Part shown: positions 1 through 9,800 of the stretch, one piece after another
How the letters are laid out: every line of letters starts with the position of its first letter
How positions within the stretch are numbered: the stretch's first letter is position 1
Source: Smallanthus sonchifolius
Taxonomy: Eukaryota > Streptophyta > Magnoliopsida > Asterales > Asteraceae
Direction: 5' to 3'
Length of the DNA stretch: 64,000 nucleotides
Assembly (NCBI GenBank): GCA_023525975.1
Contig: CM042039.1
Location: forward strand, 15,592,501 to 15,656,500
Notes under the pieces: generated by a model
What the model was told of the DNA's origin: nothing
The model's input: the letters and a program-made list of their open reading frames with translations, nothing else
Database searches by the model: none
Position numbers and translations under genes: made by a program

Positions 1-555
1 ATCAGCAGCTTCACTCTTTTGTTCAACAATGACAAGCTCTGCATCAGTTTCTGATACACTCAGATCATCTTCAACTGTCTGGAAGCTTACGTCAGTCTCT
101 ACATCACTCTCGGTAGACTGAGTACTTTCACCAGATCTAACACTCTCACTATCATTTAACTCGGTAGAAGAATCACTTTCAGAGACACTCTGCTTTACTA
201 CTTCTTCTTTGATCAAGACCACAAACGCTTGAGTAGTAGCTTCACCCTTTTTCTTCAAAGCTTCCCATAGATCTCTTGAAGTTGGACACTTCCCGAGACT
301 ATGAATGATTTCTTTTGATAAAGACAACGTTAAAGTTTCACGCGTTTTCATCTCTCGATCAAAATTCTGCTTTTCTACTTTAGTAAGAGCTGTCACTGGT
401 TTAGGAACATCATAATATCCCATATAGTCAAAAGTAGGATGAACATATCCTTCAAATATGGATGTCCAAAAGTTTTCATCAGTGACTGATACGAACTGTT
501 CGAACCGGACTTTCCAGCTACGAAAATCTGATATGCACAAAAGTCTCGGTGGCAT
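1..555 (-). CDS. gag: Ty1/copia gag (capsid) polyprotein, N-terminal part, truncated by window edge
   Basis: An open frame of 185 codons starts at the ATG at 555-553 and is still open at base 1. The first residues (MPPRLLCISDFRSWK) match the start of plant copia Gag, where a short Pro/Leu segment precedes a Trp-containing helix. Around residues 75-115 come the features of the UBN2-type Gag core, including a DLWEAL motif. Residues from about 120 on are Ser/Glu/Asp-rich and look like a linker. Gag forms the virus-like particle that packages the element RNA. No zinc knuckle is visible because the window ends first. I chose this start because the upstream in-frame sequence is low-complexity Phe/Lys codons with no other ATG. 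No stop interrupts the visible part, unlike the other elements here. Confidence 0.75.
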   Translation of the reverse strand, partial: MPPRLLCISDFRSWKVRFEQFVSVTDENFWTSIFEGYVHPTFDYMGYYDVPKPVTALTKVEKQNFDREMKTRETLTLSLSKEIIHSLGKCPTSRDLWEALKKKGEATTQAFVVLIKEEVVKQSVSESDSSTELNDSESVRSGESTQSTESDVETDVSFQTVEDDLSVSETDAELVIVEQKSEAAD

Positions 556-1282
556 AGTTCCAATCTCAATATTATCACATGAAATTGACTTTTTGAAATT
601 TTTGCGAAAATTTCCGGAAAAAATTTTGAAAAAATTTTCCCGCCTAAAAAACTCTTTTTAAAAAATTTCGAAAATTCAAAATTTCAAAAATTATTCGAAA
701 CGACCATATAAGCTTTCCGTAAAAAAATTGGACAAGGTGAATTTTCCCGCCAATTTTTTTTTTTTTTTTTTTTTAATTCAAGCGAACTTAAGAACACTGG
801 CAAACAGATAAGTTCGCCTGATACTGTTCAAGCGAACTTAATAAGTTCGCTTAAATCAGAATTCAAAAATCCGATTAAGTTCGCCTAAAATAAGTTCGCT
901 TAATCCTGTGAGAAGCGAACTTGACAAGTTCGCCTGCTGCTAAGTTCGCCTGCACAGATTTCAGCAAGTTCGCTTGCTCCAACAGAATCAAACTCAGGAA
1001 CAGATTCGAATCAGTTTCGCGAACCAAGATCAACCAGAAATCGTCATAATTCACTCAATTGATGGAATTAAACAAAATTGGATCGTAGGAATGTGTAATT
1101 TCACAATTAGAAACTTTCTATCGGATCAATTCCATCAAACGAATCCAAAATCAATCCAAATTTGTCAACAATTCGCCATTTTTATCAAGAACACAAAAAG
1201 ATGAATAATCTTCAAAATCACAGAACTTTGATGTTTATTGGACACGAAAACACCACGAATCTTTTGCTAATCAAGAGGATAA
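556..1282 (-). other. Untranslated leader of the left copia element
   Basis: This stretch lies between the primer binding site and gag. It holds no convincing coding region. It contains a T-tract at about 755-773, an A/T-rich low-complexity part (590-760) and a cluster of palindromic repeats described separately. Confidence 0.6.
777..965 (-). repeat. Irregular palindrome cluster in the copia leader (GCGAACTT / AAGTTCGC)
   Basis: At least six half- or full palindromes of the GCGAACTT...AAGTTCGC type occur here. Well-formed examples are near 831-853 (spacer AAT) and 912-933 (spacer GAC). Others have long spacers or one arm only. They match the more regular cluster inside the LTR at 1560-1716. 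Confidence 0.7.
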
Positions 1283-1294
1283 GCTCTGATACCA
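1283..1294 (-). promoter_or_regulatory. Primer binding site (Met-tRNA type) of the left copia element
   Basis: The minus strand reads TGGTATCAGAGC, the standard plant primer site complementary to the 3' end of initiator Met-tRNA, two bases inside the LTR end. It fixes the orientation of the element as minus. Confidence 0.9.
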
Positions 1295-1535
1295 CTTGTA
1301 GGTCCCTAATTCGGTGCGTGACGGATCTCTAGACTCGTGGTTAGACACGGTGATAAAGTGCGGAATCCATGATCAACGTGCTCGTGTAACTCAATCAACA
1401 ACAACGGTGTAAATAAACGCTTTGTATTTCCACCACAATATCAGGTTACAAGATTACAGAATCTGTCTACTCTGATATCGTCTCTTCTGTTCTGTGTAAT
1501 CTTAAAACTACTTCTCTGTTTTTGCTGAACTGTTC

Positions 1536-1543
1536 TATTTATA
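1536..1543 (-). promoter_or_regulatory. TATA box of the copia LTR
   Basis: The minus strand reads TATAAATA inside TCTATAAATAGA, about 17 bp downstream of the palindrome cluster. The position is suited to an LTR promoter driving leftward transcription. Confidence 0.6.
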
Positions 1544-1559
1544 GACACTGAACAGTATT

Positions 1560-1716
1560 AGGCGAACTTGTTAAGTTCGCCTCTAATAGGCTAAGCGAAC
1601 TTAACAAGTTCGCCTCTGATAGACTAAGAGAACTTAACAAGTTCGCCTCTGATAGACTAAGCGAACTTGTTAAGTTCGCCTCTGATAGCCTAGGCGAACT
1701 TAACAAGTTCGCCTCT
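1560..1716 (-). repeat. Five-unit, 33-bp-period palindrome cluster in the copia LTR
   Basis: Five palindromes start near 1560, 1593, 1627, 1660 and 1692. Each has the form GGCGAACTT-nnn-AAGTTCGCC, with spacer GTT or AAC, separated by a CTCTGATAGACTA-like linker. One arm of the third unit is altered (GAGAACTT). The cluster lies in the proximal promoter just upstream of the TATA box, where enhancer repeats would sit. Multi-copy palindromes are known from Sirevirus-type copia LTRs in other plants. The same module occurs in the chromovirus LTRs of this window. Confidence 0.85.
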
Positions 1717-2907
1717 AGCAGAACTTACACAGAATTTTATCAACAGTTACAAAACATGTCCTAACACTTTTATTTTCTTTTATAAACATAGGGTTTCAAA
1801 ACCCTTCTCATTTGATTACAAAGCAAGTTTGAAATCAAATACATGATGAGCCATTTGAAATAGTACAACTCAGGGTTGATCAGTTCCATGGTACTATCTC
1901 CTTTCTTTTGGATTTCTCTTTACACAAGTCCTGAGAATCCTACGTGCATTCCATTCGTTCTGGGTCAGACCTTATCTCTGCTCGTATACCCTTCTCATCA
2001 TATCTTAATCATTACCTAGAAAACATTTTGAAAAAAAAAACGTCAGCGCAAACGCTGGTGAATACAATATCTTGACATAAAATCATTTTGGCACAAACAA
2101 GTATTAATTTCATTATCACAACTTTATGTTCGGCAGATTACTTATGCAATTTGGCGTCGATAATAGAATTGCTACTCCATATCATCCACAGACCAGCGGG
2201 AAGGTCGAAGTTTCCAACCGACAGATCAAAGAGATTCTACAGAAGACAGTGCAGTCAGATTGGGAAAGATTGGTTAGGGAAGCTTGATGATGCCTTATGG
2301 GCCACCGCATCGCTTATAAAACTCTAATCAGCACCACACCCGTACAGATTGGTGTATGGAAAAGGATGTGTCACACCCCGCCTAAGGCACCCCCTGGACG
2401 TGGGCGAGCCCAATTGGTATCATTTGGTTACTTGATTTCAGAGTTGTCTAATATATAGCGGAAGTCTTTTAAAAAGGATCGTTTCATCATTTTCCTCAAC
2501 CTCAAGGGTTGTATTTGTAAATATAAAACTCAGATGGAAAACAAAAGCCTTTTATTTACTTTTATAAACTTAGGGTTTCAATACCCTTCTCATTTGATTA
2601 CAAAGCAAGTTTGAAATTAAAATACATGATGAGCCACTTGAAATAGTACAACTCAGGGTTGATCAGTTCCCTGGTCCTATCTACTTTCTTTTGGATTTCC
2701 CTTTACACGAGGCCTGAGAATCCTTCGTGCATTCCATCCGTTATAGGTCAGATCTCATGTCTGCCCGTATACTCTTCTCATCATACTTTAATCATTACCA
2801 GGAAAATGTTTTGAAAATAAAACGTCAGCGCCAACGCTGTTGAATACAATATCTTGACATAAAATCATTTTGTGACAAACAAGTATTAATTTCATAATCA
2901 CAACTTC

Positions 2908-3150
2908 ATGTTCGGGAGATTACTTAAGCGGTATGGCGTCGATCACAGAATAGCTACTCCATATCTTCCACAGATCAGCGGGCAGGTCGAAGTTTCCAAC
3001 CGACAGATCAAAGAGATTCTACAGAAGACAGTGCAGTCAGATTGGGAAAGATTGGTTAGGGAAGCTTGATGATGCCTTATGGGCCACCGCACCGCTTATA
3101 AAACCCCAATCAGCACCACACCCGTACAGATTGGTGTATGGAAAAGGATG
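2908..3150 (+). pseudogene. Ty3/gypsy integrase fragment repeated in every monomer (representative copy)
   Basis: One frame encodes FGRLLKRYGVDHRI and then YHPQTSGQVEVSN, the region of the integrase core around the catalytic Glu. It stops near TTAGGGAAGCTTGA. A second frame resumes with KDWxGKLDDALWA, and a third with TAYKTPI and RLVYGKGC. The motif TAYKTPIGTTPYRLVYGK resembles Athila-type integrases. Catalytic Asp residues and the zinc-binding part are absent, so this is a dead fragment of about 80 codons. The first frameshift (SDWE/KDW) appears in every monomer I read, so it predates amplification. The second (GCCACCGC versus GCCAACCGC or GCCTACCGC) varies between monomers. Confidence 0.85.
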
Positions 3151-3605
3151 TGTCACACCCCGCCTCAGGCACCCCCCGGACGTGGGCGAGCCCGATTGGT
3201 ATCATTTAGTTACTTGATTTCAGAGTTGTATAATATATAACGGAAGTCTTTTAAAAAGGAGCGTTTCATCATTTTCATCAACCTCAAGGGTTGTATTTGT
3301 AAATATAAAACTCAGATGGAAAACAAAAGCCTTTTATTTACTTTTATAAACTTAGGGTTTCAATACCCTTCTCATTTGATTACAAAGCAAGTTTGAAATC
3401 AAATACATGATGAGCCACTTGAAATAGTACAACTAGGGTTGATCAGTTCCCTGGTCCTATCTTCTTTCTTTTGGATTTCCCTTTTCACGAGGCCTGAGAA
3501 TCCTTCGTGCATTCCATCCGTTCTCGGTCAGATCTCATGTCTGCCCGTATACTCTTCTCATCATACTTTAATCATTACCAGGAAAACGTTTTGAAAATAA
3601 AATAT

Positions 3606-3619
3606 CAGCGCCAACGCTG
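3606..3619. other. Small hairpin present in the monomers (representative copy)
   Basis: CAGCG-CCAA-CGCTG forms a five-pair stem with a four-base loop. Most other monomers have CAGCG-CGAA-CGCTG, and some extend the stem by another pair (for example 34504-34520 and near 15840). Two monomers (5167-5180 and 33023-33036) change both arms together to CAGTG/CACTG and keep pairing. Confidence 0.6.
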
Positions 3620-5939
3620 TTGAATACAATATCTTGACATAAAATCATTTTGTGACAAACAAGTATTAATTTCATAATCACAACTTCATGTTCGAGAGAT
3701 TACTTAAGCGGTATGGCGTCGATCACAGAATAGCTACTCCATATCATCCACAGATCAGCGGGCAGGTCGAAGTTTCCAACCGACAGATCAAAGAGATTCT
3801 ACAGAAGACATTGCAGTCAGATTGGGAAAGATTGGTTAGGGAAGCTTGATGATGCCTTATGGGCCACCGCACCGCTTATAAAACTCCAATCAGCACCACA
3901 CCCGTACAGATTGGTGTATGGAAAAGGATGTGTCACACCCCGCCTCAGGCACCCCCCGGACGTGGGCGAGCCCGATTGGTATCATTTGGTTACTTGATTT
4001 CAGAGTTGTATAATATATAACGGAAGTCTTTTAAAAAGGAGCGTTTCATCATTTTCATCAACCTCAAGGGTTGTATTTGTAAATATAAAACTCAGATGGA
4101 AAACAAAAGCCTTTTATTTACTTTTATAAACTTAGGGTTTCAATACCCTTCTCATTTGATTACAAAGCAAGTTTGAAATCAAATACATGATGAGCCACTT
4201 GAAATAGTACAACTAGGGTTGATCAGTTCCCTGGTCCTATCTTCTTTCTTTTGGATTTTCCTTTTCACGAGGCCTGAGAATCCTTCGTGCATTCCATCCG
4301 TTCTAGGTCATATCTCATGTCTGCCCGTATACTCTTCTCATCATACTTTAATCATTTCCAGGAAAACGTTTTGAAAATAAAATATCAGCGCCAACGCTGT
4401 TGAATACAATATCTTGACATAAAACCATTTTGGGACAAACAAGTATTAATTTCATAATCTCAACTTCATGTTCGGGAGATTACTTAAACGGTATGGCGTC
4501 GATCACAGAATAGCTACTCCATATCATCCACTGATCGGTGGGCAGGTCGAAGTTTCCAACCGACAGATCAAAGAGATTCTACAGAAGACAGTGCAGTTAG
4601 ATTGGGAAAGATTGGTTAAGGAAGCTTGATGATGCCTTATGGGCCATCACACAGCTTATAAAACTCCAATCAGCACCACACCCGTACAGATTGGTGTATG
4701 GAAAAGGATGTGTCACGCCCCGCCTCAGGCATCCCCTGGACGTGGGCGAGCCCGATTGGTATCATTTGGTTACTTGATTTCAGAGTTGTATAATATACAG
4801 CAGAAGTCTTTTAAAAAGGATCGTTTCATCATTTTCCTCAACCTCAAGGGTTGTATTTGTAAATATAAAACTCAGATGGAAAACAAAAGCCTTTTATTTG
4901 ATTTTATAAACATAGGGTTTCAATACCCTTCTCATTTGATTACAAAGCAAGTTTGAAATCAAATACATGATGAGCCACTTTAAATAGTACAACTCAGGGT
5001 TGATCAGTTCCCTGGTCCTATCTACTTTCTTTTGGATTTCCCTTTACACGAGGCCTAAGAATCCTTCGGGCATTCCATCCGTTCTAGGTCAGATCTCATG
5101 TCTGCCCGTATACTCTTCTCTTCATATCTTAATCATTACCAGGAAAATGTTTTGAAAATAAAACGTCAGTGCCAACACTGTTGAATACAATATCTTGACA
5201 TAAAATTATTTTGGCATAAACTAGTATTAATTTCATAATCACAACTTCATGTTTGGGATATTACATAAGCGGAATGGCGTCGATCACAGAATAGTTACTC
5301 CATATCATCCACAGACCAGCGGGCAGGTCGAAGTTTCCAACCGACAGATCAAAGAGATTCTATAGAAGACAGTGCAGTCAGATTGGGAAAGATTGGTTAG
5401 GGAAGCTTGATGATGCCTTATGGGCCACCGCACCGCTTATAAAACTCCAATCAGCACCACACCCGTACAGATTGTTGTATGTAAAAGGATGTGTCACACC
5501 CCGCCTCAGACACCCCCTGGACGTGGGCGAGCCCGATTGTTATCATTTGGTTACTTGATTTCAGAGTTGTATAATATACATTGGAATACTTTTAAAAAGG
5601 ATCGTTTCATATTTTTCCCCAACCTCAAGGGTTGTATTTGTAAATATAAAACTCAGACGGAAAACAAAAGCCTTTTATTTACTTTTATAAACTTAGGGTT
5701 TCAATACCCTTCTCATTTGATTACAAAGCAAGTTTGAAATCAAATACATGATGAGCCACTTGAAATAGTAAAACTCAGGGTTGATCAGTTCCCTGGTCCT
5801 ATCTACTTTCTTTTGGATTTCCCTTTACACGAGGCCTGAGAATCCTTCGTGCGTTCCATCCGTTCAAGGTCAGATCTCATGTCTGCCCGTATACTCTTCT
5901 CATCATACTTTAATCATTACTAGGAAATAATTTTGAAAA

Positions 5940-6829
5940 TAAAACGTCAGCGCCAACGCTGTTGAATACAATATCTTGACATAAAATAATTTTGGCACAA
6001 ACAAGTATTAATTTCATAATCACAACTTCATGTTCGGGAGATTACTTAAGCGGTATGGCGTCGATCACAGAATAGCTACTCCATATCATCCACAGACCAG
6101 CGGGCAGGTCGAAGTTTCCAAGAGTTTTATAAAATACAGCGGAAGTCTTTTAAAAAGGATCGTTTCATCATTTTCCTCAAGCTCAAGGGTTGAATTTGTA
6201 AATATAAAACTCAGGTGCAAAACAAAAGCCTTTTATTTTCTTTTATAAACATAGGGTTTCAAAACCTTTCTCATTTGATTACAAAGCAAGTTTGAAATCA
6301 AATACAAGATTAGCCATTTAAATAGTACAACTCAGGGTTCATCAGTTCCATGGTGCTATCTCCTTTCTTTTGGATTTCTCTTTACACGAGTCCTGAGAAT
6401 CCTACGTGCATTCCATCCGTTCTGGGTCAGACCTTATGTCTGATCGTATACCCTTCTCATCATATCTTAATCATTACCTGGAAAACATTTTGAAAAAAAA
6501 ACGTAAGCGCAAACGCTGGTGAATACAATATCTTGACATAAAATCATTTTGGCACAAGCAAGTATTAATTTCATAATCACAACTTATTGTTCGGCAAATT
6601 ACTTATGCGATATGGTGTCGATAATAGAATTGCTACTCCATATCATCCACAGACCAGCGGGCAGGTCGAAGTTTCCAACCGACAGATCAAAGAAATTCTA
6701 TAGAAGACAGTGCAGTCAGATTGGGAAAGATTGGTTAGGGAAGCTTGATGATGCCTTATGGGCCACCGCACTGCTTATAAAACTCCAATCAGCACCACAC
6801 CCGTACAAATTGGTGTATGGAAAATGATG
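5940..6829 (+). repeat. Internally deleted satellite monomer
   Basis: At 6120/6121 the sequence jumps from the integrase part (GAAGTTTCCA) directly to the non-coding part (AGAGTTTTATAAAATACAGC). About 220 bp are lost, including the TGTCACACC junction. The distance between flanking junctions (5492 to 6830) is 1338 bp instead of about 1560 bp. Confidence 0.8.
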
Positions 6830-9800
6830 TGTCACACCCCGCCACAGGCACCCCCTGGACGTGGGCGAGCCCGGTTGGTATCATTTGGTTACTTGATTTC
6901 AAAGTTATATAATATATAGCGGAAGTCTTTTAAAAAGGATCGTTTCATCATTTTCCTCAACCTCAAGGGTTGTATTTGTAAATATAAAACTCAGATGGAA
7001 AACAAAAGCATTTTATTTACTTTTATAAACTTAGGGTTTCAATACCCTTCTCATTTGATTACAAAGCAAGTTTGAAATCAAATACATGATGAGCCACTTG
7101 AAATAGTACAACTCAGGGTTGATCAGTTCCCTGGTCATATCTACTTTCTTTTGGATTTCCCTTTACACGAGGCCTGAGAATCCTTCGTGCATTCCATCCG
7201 TTCTAGGTCAGATCTCATGTCTGCCCGTATACTCTTCTCATCATACTTTAATCATTACCAGGAAAACGTTTTGAAAATAAAACGTCAGCGCCAACGCTGT
7301 TGAATACAATATCTTCACATAAAATCATTTTGGCACAAACAAGTATTAATTTCATAATCACAACTTCATGTTCGGGAGATTACTTAAGCGGTATGGCGTC
7401 GATCACAGAATAGCTACTCCATATCATCCACAGACCAGCGGGCAGGTCGAAGTTTCCAACCGACAGATCAAAGAGATTCTACAGAAGACAGTGCAGTCAG
7501 ATTGGGAAAGAATGGTCAGGGAAGCTTAATGATGCCTTATGGGCCACCGTAACGCTTATAAAACTCCAATCGGCACCACACCGTACAGATTGGTGCATAG
7601 AAAAGGATGTGTCACACCCCACCTCAGGCACCCCTTGGACGTGGGCGAGCCCGATTGGTATCCTTTGGTTACTTGATTTTAGATTTGTATAAAATACAGC
7701 GGAAGTACTTTAAAAAGGATCGTTTCATCATTTTCCTCAACCTCAAGGGTTGTATTTGTAAATATAAAACTCAGCTGGAAAACAAAAGCCTTTTATTTTC
7801 TTTTATAAACATAGGGTTTCAAAATCCTTCTCATTTGATTACAAAGCAAGTTTGAAATCAAATACATGATGAGCCACTTGAAATAGTACAACTCAGGGTT
7901 GATCAGTTCCCTGGTACTATCTCCTTTCTTTTGGATTTCTATTTACACGTGTCCTGAGAATCCTACGTGCATTCCATCCATTCTGGGTCAGACCTTATGT
8001 ATGCCTGTATACCCTTCTCCTCATATCTTAATCATTACCTGGATAACATATTGAAAAAAAATGTCAGCGCAAACGCTGGTGAATACAATATCTTGACATA
8101 AAATCATTTTGGCACAAATAAATATTAATTTCATAATCACAACTTTATGTTCGGCAGATTACTTATGCGATATGGCGTCGATAATAAAAATGCTACTCCA
8201 TATCATCCACAGACCAGCGGGCAGGTCGAAGTTTCCAACCGACAGATCAAAGAGATTCTACAGAAGGCAGTGCAGTCAGATTGGGAAAGAATGGTCTGGG
8301 AAGCTTAATGATGCCTTATGGGCCACCGTAACGCTTATAAAACTCCAATCGGCACCACACCGTACAGATTGGTGCATGGAAAAGGATGTGTCACACCCCA
8401 CCTCAGGCACCCCCTGGACGTGGGCGAGCCCGATTGGTATCGTTTGGTTACTTGATTTCAGAGTTTTATAAAATACAGCGGAAGTCTTTTAAAAATGATC
8501 GTTTCATCATTTTCCTCAACCTCAAGGGTCGTATTTGTAAATATAAAACTCAGCTGCAAAACAAAAGCCTTTTATTTTCTTTTATAAACATAGGGTTTCA
8601 AAACCCTTCTCGTTTGATTACAAAGCAATTTTGAAATCAAATACATGATGAGCCACTTGAAATAGTACAACTCAAGGTTGATCAGTTCCCTATTACTATC
8701 TCATTTTTTTGGATTTCTCTTTACACGAGGCCTGAGAATCCTACGTGCATTCCATCCGTTCTGGGTCAGACCTTATGTCTACCCGTATACCCTTCTCATC
8801 ATATCTTAATCATTACCTAGAAAACATTTTGAAAAAAAAAACGTCAGCTCGAACGCTGGTGAATACAATATCTTGACATAAAATCATTTTGGCACAAACA
8901 AGTATTAATTTCATAATCACAACTTTATGTTCGGCAGATTTCTTATGCGATTTGGCGTCGATAATAGAATTGCTACTCCATATCATCCACAGACCAGCGG
9001 GCAGGTCGAAGTTTCCAACCGACAGATCAAAGAGATTCTACAGAAGACAGTGCAGTCAGATTGGGAAAGATTGGTTAGGGAAGCTTGATGATGCCTTATG
9101 GGCCACCACACCACTTATAAAACTCCAATCAGCACCACACCCGTACAGATTGGTGTATGGGAAAGGATGTGTCACACCCCACCTCAGGCACCTCCTGGAC
9201 GTGGGCGAACCCGATTGGTATCATTTGGTTAATTGATTTCAGAGTTGTATAATATACATCGAAAGTCTTTTAAAAAGGATCGTTTCATCATTTTCCTCAA
9301 CCTCAAGGGTTGTATTTGTAAATATAAAACTCAGATGGAAAACGACAGACTTTTATTTACTTTTATAAACATAGGGTTTCAAAACCCTTCTCATTTGATT
9401 ATAAAGCAAGTTTTAAATCAAATACATGATGAGCCACTTGAAATACTACAACCCAGGGTTGATCAGTTCCCTGGTACTATCTCCTTTCTTTTGAATTTCT
9501 CTTTACACGAGGCCTGAGAATCCTACGTGCATTCCATCCGTTCTGGGTCAGATCTTATGTCTGCCCGTATACCCTTCTCATGATATCTTATTCATTACCT
9601 GGAAAACATTTTGAAAAAAAAACGTCAGCGCGAACGCTGGTGAATACAATATCTTGACATAAAATCATTTTGGCAAAAACAAGTATTAATTTCATAATCA
9701 CAACTTCATGTTCGGCAGATTACTTATGAAGTATGGCGTCGATCACAGAATTGCTACTCCATATCTACCATAGACCAACGGGCAGGTCAAAGTTTCCAAC

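Larger units (their letters stand above)
1..1766 (-). mobile_element. Ty1/copia LTR retrotransposon, 5' end (runs off left edge)
   Basis: On the minus strand the order is LTR (1766 to 1297), two-base spacer, primer binding site (1294 to 1283), untranslated leader, then gag reading leftward off the window. The LTR ends are TGTTAGGA and CCTACA on the minus strand. The base after the LTR (1767) is the middle of a satellite monomer: CTTTTATTTTCTTTTATAAA is standard monomer sequence, so the element appears to have inserted into the array with CTTTT as the likely 5-bp target duplication. Its other end is outside the window, so the duplication cannot be confirmed. It shares GCGAACTT/AAGTTCGC palindromes with the copia backbone near 61.3-61.9 kb, suggesting the same family. 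Confidence 0.85.
1297..1766 (-). repeat. 5' LTR of the left copia element (470 bp)
   Basis: The LTR begins TGTTAGGA and ends CCTACA on the minus strand, next to the primer binding site on one side and satellite monomer sequence on the other. It contains a five-unit palindrome cluster just upstream of a TATA box. Only one LTR is in the window, so age cannot be estimated from LTR divergence. Confidence 0.85.
2908..3687 (+). repeat. Representative satellite monomer (780 bp)
   Basis: I set the monomer start at the ATG of the TTCATGTTCGGG segment where integrase similarity begins. Bases 2908-3150 are the integrase fragment. Bases 3151-3687 are non-coding: a GC-rich head (to about 3200), an AT-rich body, a small hairpin at 3606-3619 and a conserved tail (AAGTATTAATTTCATAATCA). 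The next monomer starts at 3688. Confidence 0.85.

Noticed and set aside
1560..1716. CRISPR-like array (regular short palindromic repeats with spacers)
   Set aside because: The host is a plant, the linkers are similar rather than unique, the cluster lies inside an LTR and there are no cas genes.
4639..4956. A family of 80-120-codon ORFs recurring through the array (for example MGHHTAYKTPIS...) that looks like a tandem gene family
   Set aside because: They are chance open frames crossing from the dead integrase fragment into non-coding monomer DNA. Starts and ends shift with single indels, and neighbouring monomers break them.
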